From: Actinomycetes bacterium
GTDB lineage: Bacteria; Actinomycetota; Actinomycetes; Propionibacteriales; Nocardioidaceae
Direction of reading: 5' to 3'
Length of the DNA: 31,156 nt
NCBI GenBank assembly: GCA_023396115.1
Contig: JAEWXC010000048.1
Location: forward strand, 1 to 31,156
The position numbers and the translations under genes were made by a program. Positions 15,769 through 23,158 of the stretch are shown piece by piece; positions within the stretch are counted from its first letter, which is position 1; each line of letters opens with the position of its first letter. The notes under the pieces are model-generated. The model ran no database searches. It worked only from the letters and a program-made list of their open reading frames with translations, and was not told the origin of the DNA.

Positions 15769-16365
15769 ATGACGACCCAGCCCGAGTCCGCAGGTGCCGC
15801 GCCGGACGCCGTCCCGACCTGGGACGAGATCGTCGAGCGCCACTCCGACCGGGTCTTCCGCCTCGCCTACCGGCTGACCGGGAACCGTGCCGACGCCGAG
15901 GACCTCACCCAGGAGGTCTTCGTCCGGGTCTTCCGGTCGCTGGACAGCTACGTGCCGGGCACCTTCGAGGGCTGGCTGCACCGGATCACCACGAACCTGT
16001 TCCTGGACCAGGCCCGGCGCAAGCAGCGGATCCGCTTCGACGCGCTCTCCGACGAGCGGGCCGCGACCCTGGCCTCGGCCAGCCCGGCCCCGGAGGACGC
16101 CTACGCCCGGGAGCGTTTCGACGACGACGTGGAGACCGCCCTGGCGACCCTGCCGCCCGACTTCCGGGCAGCGGTCGTGCTGTGCGACGTCGAGGGACTG
16201 ACGTACGAGGAGATCGCGGAGATCCTGGGCGCCAAGATGGGCACTGTGCGGTCCCGGATCCACCGTGGTCGGGCGATGCTGCGCAAGGCGCTGGCGCACC
16301 GGGCCCCGGCACCGGGTCGCGCCCGGTTCGCCGGACCGGTCAGCACCCCGGGGGCTGCCCGGTGA
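15769..16365 (+). CDS. sigE: ECF RNA polymerase sigma factor SigE
   Basis: 198-residue extracytoplasmic-function sigma factor. Region sigma-2 spans about 22-90 (HSDRVFRLAYRLTGN, AEDLTQEVFVRVFR, FEGWLHRITTNLFLDQARR). Region sigma-4 spans about 120-180 (LATLPPDFRAAVVLCDVEG, LTYEEIAEILGAKMGTVRS, RIHRGRAMLRKAL). It directs RNA polymerase to envelope-stress promoters. The order O-methyltransferase, sigE, rseA, htrA is the conserved actinobacterial sigE locus, which identifies it more firmly than sequence alone. Perfect AGGAGG at 15758-15763 supports the ATG. The stop overlaps the anti-sigma gene (GTGA), which couples the synthesis of the factor and its inhibitor. Confidence 0.95.
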   Translation: MTTQPESAGAAPDAVPTWDEIVERHSDRVFRLAYRLTGNRADAEDLTQEVFVRVFRSLDSYVPGTFEGWLHRITTNLFLDQARRKQRIRFDALSDERAATLASASPAPEDAYARERFDDDVETALATLPPDFRAAVVLCDVEGLTYEEIAEILGAKMGTVRSRIHRGRAMLRKALAHRAPAPGRARFAGPVSTPGAAR

Positions 16366-16955
16366 TCGGGCACCTGGGGGCACGTGTCTCGGCCCTCCTC
16401 GACGGGCGTCTCCCGCCCGCGGAGGAGGAGCGGGCCTGGGAGCACGTGCACGCCTGCCACCCGTGCCGCGACCTGGTCGAGCGTGAGGGGTGGGTCAAGA
16501 CCCGGCTGGCGGGCATGACCTGCGAGTCGGTGGCGGCCTCGGACTCCTTCAAGCACCACCTGCTGGCCGCGGCGTCGCTGGCCGGCTGTTCCTCGAGCCC
16601 CGTCGGCGCCGGTCCGGTGGTGGCCGGTGAGCAGTCGTTCCTGGTCCGGCACCGGGCCGTGATGGCGCTCGGCAGCGGCGCACTGGGCGTCGCGGTGCTC
16701 GGCGTCGCGGCCCTGTCCGCGGTCCCGGCCAACGCTCCCCAGCTCGACCGCCGGGCTCCGGCCACCTCGCTGGTCCGACCCGCGTCGACCTCGACGATGC
16801 AGGTCGTTCGCGGCCGGGTGATGGAGCGAGAGGTGCACGGCCAGGGTGCGCAGGGCGAGCGGACCGGCGGCGGTCACCGGGGAGGCGAGGAGGCCGCCCG
16901 GGGCGTGAACGGCGCCGTGCAGACTGTGCGGGTTCGGGGCAGGATGGCTCCGTGA
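16362..16955 (+). CDS. rseA: Zinc-type anti-sigma factor RseA
   Basis: 197-residue membrane-associated anti-sigma factor. The zinc-binding ZAS motif H28-x3-C32-x2-C35 lies in the N-terminal helix bundle (residues about 4-60). A membrane helix follows at about 99-122 and then a basic, Gly-rich, probably disordered C-terminal tail. It should bind SigE in the cytoplasm and release it on redox or envelope stress. The GTG start overlaps the sigE stop, and its stop overlaps the htrA start, both as GTGA. The open frame continues upstream within sigE, but the short version begins at the family-typical IGHLGARVSALLDG. Mycobacterial RseA has a ZAS domain; the membrane helix here is clear and could let an external signal act on it. 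Confidence 0.93.
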   Translation: MIGHLGARVSALLDGRLPPAEEERAWEHVHACHPCRDLVEREGWVKTRLAGMTCESVAASDSFKHHLLAAASLAGCSSSPVGAGPVVAGEQSFLVRHRAVMALGSGALGVAVLGVAALSAVPANAPQLDRRAPATSLVRPASTSTMQVVRGRVMEREVHGQGAQGERTGGGHRGGEEAARGVNGAVQTVRVRGRMAP

Positions 16956-18691
16956 CCTCCCACGACGACCAGTCCGGACACCTCCCCGACGCGTCCGACA
17001 GCGCCGCACCCGTCGACCCCGCACCGATCGAACCCACGCCCTTCGAGCCCACGTCCGGTGAGCCTGCGCCCGTCGAGCCCACGCCGGTGGACCCCGAGCC
17101 GAACCGCGACACCGCGCCGGCCGACCCGGGTGCGAACGCTGGGGTGGAGGCCCCCGCGGACGGAACCCCGGACGACCAGTCCGACGTGGAGCTGACCGCC
17201 CCGATCGCCGCCCAGTCCGGCTGGGCCTCGCCGTCGCAGGGACACCTGGACCCGGCACCCCACGACCCGGGCCCCGGGCCGTCCGGCGAGGTCCCGCCGA
17301 CCCAGTCGTTCCCCGCCGAGGGCCCGACGCAGGCGTTCCCCGCACCTCCCGGCGCCGGACAGCCCCACGTCCCGCCGTCGTTCCCCGCCGGTGCCCAGCC
17401 GGGGCCGGCGCAGCAGCCGTTCGGCGCGCCCAGCTACCCGCCGTCCGGTGTGAACCCGTACGCCCCGATGCTCCAGCCCGGTCTGCACACCGGCCCCGGT
17501 GGACCCGGTGGGCCGGGGAAGCCGCCGCGCTCGCGGAGCCGGGTGCCCGGCTGGTTGATCCCCGTCGTCTGCGTGCTGGCCCTGGGCCTGGGCGTGCTCG
17601 GCGGGTTCCTGGGCAGCGAGCTCGGTGACGGCGGCCAGCGCACCAGCGGCACGGTGCCGGGCGGTCTGGCCGAGATCGAGACCCGCACCGCCGCCCCGCT
17701 GGACGAGAAGAGCGGGTCGGTGCCCGCGGTGGCCCAGGAGCTGCTGCCCAGCACCGTGCAGATCCTGGCCCGCGCCGCGGGCGACGACAGCGACGACAGC
17801 GACGCGGAGACCCTCGAACCCGATGCGGAGGAGCGGCCGCTGCCCGAGGACAACGGGTCGGCCACCGGCTCCGGGTTCGTGCTGGACGCGAACGGCCGGA
17901 TCGTGACCAACAACCACGTCGTGGCCGGCGCGGTCGACGGCGGCACGATCGAGGTCGTCGACTCCGAGGGGGAGACCTACCCGGCCAGCGTGGTCGGCCG
18001 CAGCGCGGTCTACGACCTGGCCGTGCTGCAGGTCGAGGGCGAGCCCGAGCTGCGTCCCGCGGCCCTGGGGTACTCCACCGAGCTGCACGTGGGCGACCCC
18101 GTGATCGCGTTCGGTGCCCCGCTGGGTCTGAGCCAGACCGTCACCGCCGGGATCGTCAGCGCCCTGGACCGACCGGTCACCACCGGCTCGCAGAAGGAGG
18201 ACACCTCCTTCATCAACGCCGTCCAGACCGACGCCGCGATCAATCCGGGCAACTCGGGTGGACCGCTGGTCAACCTCGTCGGTGAGGTCGTCGGGGTGAA
18301 CTCGGCGATCGCCACCACCGGCGGCATGGGCGAGGCCGGCAACATCGGGGTCGGGTTCGCCATCCCGATCGAGCAGGTGCGGATCACCGTCGACCAGATC
18401 CTCAAGTCCGGTGAGGCGCGCTACCCGGTGATCGGCGCCCAGGTGCAGACCGGTGCCCGGCAGCAGGGCGGCGCCGAGATCAGCGAGGTCACCCAGGGCA
18501 GCCCTGCGCAGTCCGCGGGCCTCAGGGCCGGCGACAAGGTGGTCGCCGTCAACGGCGACCGGGTCACCGACGGCATCGCCCTGATCGTCTCGATCCGCAC
18601 CCACCAGCCCGGCGAGAAGATCGAGCTCACCTACCTGCGGGGTGACAAGGAGCGGACCGCCGAGGTCACCCTCGACGGCAAGGTCGGCTGA
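16952..18691 (+). CDS. htrA: HtrA-type membrane-anchored serine protease with PDZ domain
   Basis: 579-residue DegP/HtrA protease. A cytoplasmic N-terminal region of about 195 residues is rich in Pro, Glu and Asp in repeated 'PxEPTP' phrases. A membrane helix follows at about 198-222, then an extracytoplasmic trypsin-like domain. The catalytic triad is H322 (TNNHVV), D355 (YDLAVL) and S435 (GNSGGP). A PDZ domain occupies about 490-570 (SPAQSAGLRAGDKVVAVNG). It degrades or refolds damaged envelope proteins and acts in the sigma-E stress response. It is the third gene of the sigE operon, coupled through a GTGA overlap. The long acidic N-terminal arm is typical of actinobacterial HtrA proteins. 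A 22-bp repeat array begins 14 bp after the stop. Confidence 0.95.
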   Translation: MTSHDDQSGHLPDASDSAAPVDPAPIEPTPFEPTSGEPAPVEPTPVDPEPNRDTAPADPGANAGVEAPADGTPDDQSDVELTAPIAAQSGWASPSQGHLDPAPHDPGPGPSGEVPPTQSFPAEGPTQAFPAPPGAGQPHVPPSFPAGAQPGPAQQPFGAPSYPPSGVNPYAPMLQPGLHTGPGGPGGPGKPPRSRSRVPGWLIPVVCVLALGLGVLGGFLGSELGDGGQRTSGTVPGGLAEIETRTAAPLDEKSGSVPAVAQELLPSTVQILARAAGDDSDDSDAETLEPDAEERPLPEDNGSATGSGFVLDANGRIVTNNHVVAGAVDGGTIEVVDSEGETYPASVVGRSAVYDLAVLQVEGEPELRPAALGYSTELHVGDPVIAFGAPLGLSQTVTAGIVSALDRPVTTGSQKEDTSFINAVQTDAAINPGNSGGPLVNLVGEVVGVNSAIATTGGMGEAGNIGVGFAIPIEQVRITVDQILKSGEARYPVIGAQVQTGARQQGGAEISEVTQGSPAQSAGLRAGDKVVAVNGDRVTDGIALIVSIRTHQPGEKIELTYLRGDKERTAEVTLDGKVG

Positions 18692-18704
18692 CCTCCCCCC
18701 TTCC

Positions 18705-18918
18705 GCGACGCCGACCGGGCACATCCGCGACGCCGACCGGGCACTTGTGCGACGCCGACCGGGCACTTGTGCGACGCCGACCGGGCAGTTCCGCGACGCT
18801 GACCGGGCACATACGCGACGCCGACCGGGCACTTGTGCGGCGCTGACCGGGCAGTGGTGTGGCGCTGGCCGGGCACTCAAGTGGCGGCGACCAGGCACAT
18901 ACGCGACGCTGACCCGCG
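18705..18918. repeat. 22-bp tandem repeat array, ten units
   Basis: Ten units start at 18705, 18727, 18749, 18771, 18793, 18815, 18837, 18859, 18881 and 18903 (last one partial), with an exact 22-bp period. Each has a 16-bp core, consensus GCGACGCCGACCGGGC, and a 6-bp linker that always begins with A (ACATCC, ACTTGT, ACTTGT, AGTTCC, ACATAC, ACTTGT, AGTGGT, ACTCAA, ACATAC). Units 1-4 and 6 are identical in the core; units 7-10 carry increasing changes toward the HTH gene. The array fills most of the 243-bp gap between convergent htrA and the HTH gene. The 22-bp period is not a multiple of three, so it is not selected as a coding repeat, and it is close to two helical turns. Its function is unknown. 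Confidence 0.95.
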
Positions 18919-18934
18919 CGGAGGTGCGGTCAGC

Positions 18935-19189
18935 TCAGTGGTGCTCGGCCTCGAACTCGTCGGCGCCGGCCTCGGAGAAGGGGTGGGCGTCCACGAACTC
19001 CCGGGTGGCGGTGTACATCTGCTGGATGTACTGCTCGAGCTGCTCGGCCTCGACGCGCCACTGACCCCGACCGCCGATCTTGATCGCGGGCAGCTCGCCG
19101 CGGCGCACCAACGCGTACACCTGGGCGCTGGAGGTGTTCAGCACCTCGGCGACATCGGTGAGCGTGAGGAAGCGGGGACCCGGAGCCAT
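18935..19189 (-). CDS. BldC/excisionase-type helix-turn-helix DNA-binding protein
   Basis: 84 residues, with a MerR-like helix-turn-helix at about 6-30 (FLTLTDVAEVLNTSSAQVYALV), a wing (ELPAIKIGGRGQWRVE) and a helix (QLEQYIQQMY), then an acidic, His-tipped tail. This is the single-domain BldC/excisionase (TIGR01764-like) arrangement that binds DNA without an effector domain. No integrase is nearby, so a chromosomal regulator is more likely than a phage excisionase. It is divergent from the SAF-domain and CpaE-like genes, which makes those plausible targets. The ATG at 19189 is preceded by GACGAT ending 6 nt upstream. Longer frames upstream are antisense artefacts. Confidence 0.87.
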   Translation of the reverse strand: MAPGPRFLTLTDVAEVLNTSSAQVYALVRRGELPAIKIGGRGQWRVEAEQLEQYIQQMYTATREFVDAHPFSEAGADEFEAEHH

Positions 19190-19195
19190 GGCCCC

Positions 19196-19201
19196 ATCGT
19201 C
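19196..19201 (-). promoter_or_regulatory. Possible leaderless -10 of the HTH gene
   Basis: On the minus strand GACGAT ends exactly 6 nt before the ATG at 19189. The hexamer is weak and is supported mainly by its spacing. Confidence 0.3.
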
Positions 19202-19239
19202 GCATCCCGGTGGGTGGCTCGGGGCGCAGGCACGGCGTG

Positions 19240-19308
19240 GCCTGTGGAGAGCAGTCGGCGTGGGGGATCGGGACCGACATCGCCCCGGCAGCCGGCAAAG
19301 CCTGTGGA
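19240..19308 (+). repeat. Pair of 9-bp direct repeats in a divergent promoter region
   Basis: GCCTGTGGA occurs at 19240-19248 and again at 19300-19308, exactly 60 bp apart, between the divergent HTH and SAF-domain genes. Nothing else distinctive is seen in this 150-bp gap apart from the two -10 candidates. Confidence 0.5.
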
Positions 19309-19338
19309 CGGCCAGTTTCGGGACCTCCGGAGGCGGGG

Positions 19339-19344
19339 CAGGAT
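19339..19344 (+). promoter_or_regulatory. Possible leaderless -10 of the SAF-domain gene
   Basis: CAGGAT ends 7 nt before GTG 19352. If it is the -10, the ATG at 19343 overlaps the promoter and cannot be the start. Confidence 0.4.
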
Positions 19345-19351
19345 GCCGGGT

Positions 19352-20026
19352 GTGAACCAGACCACGAGCGCCCCTCCCGCCGCTCCGGGCGGCCCGCCGA
19401 CGGCCCTGCGCCTGCGCAACCCGTCCTGGCGTGACCCGCGACTGTGGGTCGGGGTGGCCCTGGTGCTGGTCTCGGTCGTGGCCGGAGCCCGTCTGCTGGC
19501 CTCCGCCGACGACACCGTCGGGGTCTGGTCGGCCAGCTCCGACCTGGTGCCCGGCACCCTGGTGCAGGCCGACGACCTGACCGAGACCCGGGTGCGGCTC
19601 AGCGACGACGCGCTCGCGGGCTACCTGCCGGTGAGTGAGGGGCTGCCCGAGGGGCTGGTGGCGGGCCGCAGCGTCGGTGCTGGCGAGCTGGTGCCCCGCA
19701 GCGCCCTGGAGCCGGCGGACGAGGTGGACCGGACCACCGTCTCGCTCTCCGTCCCGACCCACCAGGTGCCGTCGGCGGTCCGCGCCGGCTCCGTGGTCGA
19801 CATCTGGGTCGTGCCCGAGCAGGGCACCGGCCGCGACGCAGGTGATGCGGAGAAGATCCTCACCGAGGTGGTCGTGGTCGAGGCGCCCCCGGTCCCGGAG
19901 GGCTTCGGCTCGGTGGGCTCGGACCGCCAGCTGGTCGTGGCCGTCCCGGCCGAGGCCGAGGAGGGACTCCCCGGGCTGGTGCGGGCCTCCAGCGAGGGCC
20001 GGATCATGGTCTCGGGCAAGGGCTGA
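19352..20026 (+). CDS. SAF-domain protein, CpaB/RcpC-like
   Basis: 224 residues: a Pro-rich cytoplasmic N-terminus, one membrane helix at about 31-52 (LWVGVALVLVSVVAGARLLA), then a SAF domain at about 60-125 (LVPGTLVQADDL ... LVAGRSVGAGELVPRSAL) and a further beta region (VPSAVRAGSVVDIWVVP). CpaB/RcpC proteins of this type serve Flp/Tad pilus assembly outside the membrane; SAF domains also occur in FlgA. The next gene is CpaE-like, which supports a Tad link, but no TadA ATPase, prepilin or secretin is in the window. The start is either ATG 19343 or GTG 19352; I chose 19352 because CAGGAT 7 nt upstream suggests a leaderless message and the ATG has no Shine-Dalgarno. Confidence 0.82.
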   Translation: MNQTTSAPPAAPGGPPTALRLRNPSWRDPRLWVGVALVLVSVVAGARLLASADDTVGVWSASSDLVPGTLVQADDLTETRVRLSDDALAGYLPVSEGLPEGLVAGRSVGAGELVPRSALEPADEVDRTTVSLSVPTHQVPSAVRAGSVVDIWVVPEQGTGRDAGDAEKILTEVVVVEAPPVPEGFGSVGSDRQLVVAVPAEAEEGLPGLVRASSEGRIMVSGKG

Positions 20027-20030
20027 GCCG

Positions 20031-21281
20031 ATGATCTGCGTGCTGATGCTCGGGTCCGGGCGGCCGTGGGAACCCGTGGCGCTGGGGCTCTGCGAGCAGG
20101 AACCGGACCTGGTCGTGCTGCGCCGCTGCGTCGACGTCGAGGACCTCCTCGCCGCGGGAGCAGCCGGTCAGGCCCATGCCGCGGTGGTCGGCCTGGACGT
20201 GGTGGGTCTGGACCCCGACGCGGTGCGCATCCTGGCCCAGCACGGTGTCGCCGTCCTGGGCGTGGCTCCCGACCTGGCCGACGAGGACCTGCTGGTGCGG
20301 GCGGCGCACGCCGGGGTGCAGACCGTGCTGGCCGCCGACGACCTGTCCGGCCTGGCCGAGGAGCTGCGGGGGCTCTCCGGTCCGGAGCCGGAGGCGGACA
20401 GCGAGCTCGAGGACGTGGAGGCGACCCCGGCACCGGGTCGCGGAGGACGGCGGTTGCTGGCGGTGTGGGGGCCGGCCGGCGCCCCCGGACGCACCACGAC
20501 CGCGGTGGCGCTGGCGGGTCTGCTCGCGGCCCGGGGGAAGCGGACCGTCCTGGTGGACGCCGACCCGTGGGCCCCGGCGGTGGCGCAGCAGCTGGGCATC
20601 CTGGAGGAGAGCTCGGGGCTGCTCGCGGCGGCCCGGGCCGCCCCCACCCCGCCCCAGGGGGAGCGGTTCGACGGCTGTGCCCGGGCCCTCTCCCCGCACC
20701 TGTGGGTGCTGACCGGTCTGCCCCGTCCGGAACGGTGGTCGGAGGTCGGGCCGGGCAGCCTGGGCAGCGTCCTGGACGAGGCCGCGACCCGTGGGTACGT
20801 GGTGGTCGACACCGGCGCGCCGCTGGAGGGCGGCGACCAGAACCGGGGAGGACGCAACGCCCTGACCCTGACCGCGCTGCGCGCCGCCGACGAGTGGGTC
20901 GTGGTCGGCACCCCCGACCCGGTGGGACTGACCCGGCTGGCGCACGGGCTGGTCGAGCTGCGCGAGACCTTCGGTCCCCGCCCGGTCCGGGTCGTGCTCA
21001 ACCGGATGCGACCCACCCTGGGCTGGTCGGCCAAGGACGTGACCGGCATGGTCGAGGGCTTCGCGCGGCTGGCCGGGCTGCACGTCGTGCCCGAGGACCG
21101 TGAGGGCCTCGATCGGGCGTTGAGCACCGGCCGTGGTCTGGCCGAACTGCCCGACACCCCGGCGGCCCAGGCGTTCCAGCTGGTGGTGGACGCCCTGGTG
21201 GGGCCGGGGTCCGGCCCGGGGACCGGGCGGCGCCGGCGGTCCCTCAGGCGGCGAACAGCAGGTACAGCCCGCCCCCGGTGA
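20031..21281 (+). CDS. CpaE/MinD-like ParA-superfamily protein with degenerate P-loop
   Basis: 416 residues. The N-terminal 110 residues resemble a receiver-like domain (MICVLMLGSGRPWEPVALGL start; AVVGLDVVGLDPDAV), as in CpaE. A ParA/MinD-type domain follows from about 140. Its deviant Walker A reads GPAGAPGRTTT (147-157): the signature lysine position is A149 and the P-loop lysine position is R154. The Walker A' region TVLVDADPW (D176) and a Walker B-like YVVVDTGAPL remain. CpaE proteins localise Tad pilus machinery. The gene starts 4 nt after the SAF-domain gene. Its C-terminal 13 codons, basic and low in complexity, overlap the end of the convergent membrane-protein gene by 38 bp. The loss of both lysines suggests altered or absent ATPase activity. 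Confidence 0.85.
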   Translation: MICVLMLGSGRPWEPVALGLCEQEPDLVVLRRCVDVEDLLAAGAAGQAHAAVVGLDVVGLDPDAVRILAQHGVAVLGVAPDLADEDLLVRAAHAGVQTVLAADDLSGLAEELRGLSGPEPEADSELEDVEATPAPGRGGRRLLAVWGPAGAPGRTTTAVALAGLLAARGKRTVLVDADPWAPAVAQQLGILEESSGLLAAARAAPTPPQGERFDGCARALSPHLWVLTGLPRPERWSEVGPGSLGSVLDEAATRGYVVVDTGAPLEGGDQNRGGRNALTLTALRAADEWVVVGTPDPVGLTRLAHGLVELRETFGPRPVRVVLNRMRPTLGWSAKDVTGMVEGFARLAGLHVVPEDREGLDRALSTGRGLAELPDTPAAQAFQLVVDALVGPGSGPGTGRRRRSLRRRTAGTARPR

Positions 21282-22632
21282 ACAGCACCATCACCAGCAG
21301 CAGCGGCAGCTGTCCGGTCAGCTGGTGCCGCTTGGGCAGCAGTGCCACCGCACGGTCATGCGCGGCGACCACCCCGACCACGTGGCCCAGCACCACGGCG
21401 AGCACCTTCGTGGTGGCCAGCAGGGTCGGGTGCTCACTGAGCCAGTAGTTGACGCTCATCGCCCCGGTGCCCAGCAGGTTGTCCCCCCGGCTGAGCGGGT
21501 CGCTCATGTAGATCAGCGTCTGCTGGCCGAACTCGACGAAGTAGGTCAAGTAGTGGGCGACCATGTACCCGACGATGATCGGGACCACCGAGGCCGCGAA
21601 CAGGTTGGGCAGCGCGCGACGCGACGTCCCCGGCTCCACCCCGGTCGTCATGGTGCCGAGCGCGAACAGCGCCCCGACCCCCACCACGAAGCCGAGCAGC
21701 GCCAGGTTGTTGAGCAGGTTCGAGGAGGTGGTGGTGGACTGGATGTACTGCACCCACACGGTCGACTCGCGGAACGAGTCGAAGCCGGTGGAACCGAACA
21801 GCACCGCCACCACGGCGGTCAGCCCCGGCTGGGCCCGCAACGTCGACAGGTTGGCCAGCGGGCTGCGCAGCACCAGCCGGCCCTGGGCGTCCCGGCCCCA
21901 CGGGGAGACCTTGGCGACCAGGTCGGAGTACACCTCGAACGGGTCCGCCGAGGAGATCCACCGGGTGCCGAACAGGGCGCCACCCATCACCAGGACGACC
22001 AGCCAGACCACCATCCACAGCCGCGCCGAGGCCAGTTCGGTGCTGTGCGGGTAGACGAGTTCGAACCAGACGAACGCGTACAGGCCCAGCGCCGCCGGCC
22101 ACAGGCCGAGTCGCGGCGAGAGGGAGAGGATGCCGGTCTCCGGGTCGCTGCCGGTCACCCGGGCCAGCAGCAGGGACAGGGTGCGGGCCGGGTTGATCGC
22201 CCGCCAGGCGCGACCGAACACCAGCGACAGCGGCACCAGCCCCACCCACAGCAGCACCATGAACATGCCGAAGAAGGGGTTGGTCAGCAGGTCCTGACCG
22301 GCCACCGCGGCCCACAGGGCGTAGCCGAACAGCAGCAGGCCCAGCAGGCGCAGGGCGAACACGGTGACCGGGTGGTCGACCACGCGCTGCAGTGCCGGGA
22401 CGGCCGTGCCCCGCTCGCGGCCGTCGTAGCGCGGGGAACGCCACGCGGTGGCCAGCACGGTGAAGGAGATGACCAGGGCGGCGACACCACCGGCGATGGC
22501 CAGCTCCGGCGGGATCGGCAGGTCCTTGCCCCCACCGACGCCGTGGGCGCTGATCGTGGTGCCGGAGAGCACGGCGCCGGTCAGCTCGGTGCCGCCGGGA
22601 GCGGCGTCGAGCATCGTGTGCAGCAGGCTCAC
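21244..22632 (-). CDS. Conserved polytopic membrane protein, function unknown
   Basis: 462 residues with about ten membrane helices (approximate positions 45-65, 89-110, 119-139, 173-195, 206-225, 273-292, 308-330, 348-370, 407-427, 440-460). The N-terminal 40 residues precede the first helix and look extracytoplasmic but have no signal peptide. Conserved-looking polar pieces include INPARTLSLLL, SSADPFEVYSDLVAKVSPWG and HYLTYFVEFGQQTLIYMSDP. I do not recognise a transporter motif. The GTG start is 4 nt after the stop of a cupredoxin-like lipoprotein, so the two form a unit; a role with metal or redox chemistry at the membrane is inferred from that partner only. The 3' end overlaps the convergent CpaE-like gene. 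Confidence 0.85.
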   Translation of the reverse strand: MSLLHTMLDAAPGGTELTGAVLSGTTISAHGVGGGKDLPIPPELAIAGGVAALVISFTVLATAWRSPRYDGRERGTAVPALQRVVDHPVTVFALRLLGLLLFGYALWAAVAGQDLLTNPFFGMFMVLLWVGLVPLSLVFGRAWRAINPARTLSLLLARVTGSDPETGILSLSPRLGLWPAALGLYAFVWFELVYPHSTELASARLWMVVWLVVLVMGGALFGTRWISSADPFEVYSDLVAKVSPWGRDAQGRLVLRSPLANLSTLRAQPGLTAVVAVLFGSTGFDSFRESTVWVQYIQSTTTSSNLLNNLALLGFVVGVGALFALGTMTTGVEPGTSRRALPNLFAASVVPIIVGYMVAHYLTYFVEFGQQTLIYMSDPLSRGDNLLGTGAMSVNYWLSEHPTLLATTKVLAVVLGHVVGVVAAHDRAVALLPKRHQLTGQLPLLLVMVLFTGGGLYLLFAA

Positions 22633-22636
22633 GACG

Positions 22637-22999
22637 TCAGCGCACCTCGAGCTGGACCACGGTCATGGCCGGGTCGTGCAGCTCGACCTCGACGACCTTG
22701 GCCTGCTCGAGCGTGATCGTCTTCTCGGTCTCCCCGACGCCGTAGGCGATGCTGTGCTCGGGGGTGGAGTGGACGTGCATCTCGCCCTCCACGTCGGAGG
22801 TGATGGCGAACGTGATCGGGGCGCCACGCTCCACCTCGATCCGCTCACCGTTCGGGGTCACCGCGCCGTCGGCGATGGTCACCGCAATCGTCGTGCCCTT
22901 GCCAGTCGGCTCCTTGTCGGCGTCCTCCGACGAGCAGCCGGTCAGGGTGAGGGCGGCGGTCAGGGTGAGGGTGAGGAGTCCGGCGGTGTGTCGGCGCAT
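22637..22999 (-). CDS. Cupredoxin-like lipoprotein
   Basis: 120 residues. The signal peptide ends in a lipobox LTLTGC with lipidated C22. The mature part (about 36-120) is all-beta with the cupredoxin-like layout: VTPNGERIEVERGAPITFAI, then a His/Met patch (M74, H75, H77, H82), and the final strand ELHDPAMTVVQLEV (H108, M112). A type I copper site normally needs a Cys ligand; none is present in the mature domain apart from the lipidated one. It may therefore bind copper through His/Met or bind no metal. AGGAG lies about 10 nt before the ATG. The polytopic membrane-protein gene follows after 4 nt. The 159-bp divergent gap upstream shows no convincing operator; CAGAAT (23088-23093) is a possible -10 toward the acyltransferase. 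Confidence 0.85.
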   Translation of the reverse strand: MRRHTAGLLTLTLTAALTLTGCSSEDADKEPTGKGTTIAVTIADGAVTPNGERIEVERGAPITFAITSDVEGEMHVHSTPEHSIAYGVGETEKTITLEQAKVVEVELHDPAMTVVQLEVR

Positions 23000-23158
23000 G
23001 GCGGAGCAGCTCCTGGTGAGTCGGTCGGGCGGTGTCCAGCACGTGGCGTGCCAGCGTGGGCGGCACGCGGGTGCGCGACGCCTCTGTCAGAATCCCATGA
23101 CGGACAAATCCACCCGGCACCCGGCCCACGGGCGCCCGAGCGGCTGACGAGGTAGCGG

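Noticed and set aside
16874..18898. 674-residue minus-strand open frame opposite htrA and the repeat array
   Set aside because: It is antisense to a full HtrA with an intact catalytic triad. Its N-terminal repeats are only the 22-bp array read in rotating frames.
18705..18918. CRISPR-like reading of the 22-bp array
   Set aside because: The linkers are only 6 bp, several are identical, and no cas gene is present.
18833..19351. Upstream extension of the SAF-domain gene by about 170 residues
   Set aside because: It runs through the repeat array and antisense to the whole HTH gene; the SAF protein has a normal N-terminus without it.
21133..22716. 527-residue plus-strand open frame opposite the membrane protein
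   Set aside because: His/Gln/Gly-rich translation typical of antisense to a hydrophobic protein; the minus-strand product has clear membrane helices.
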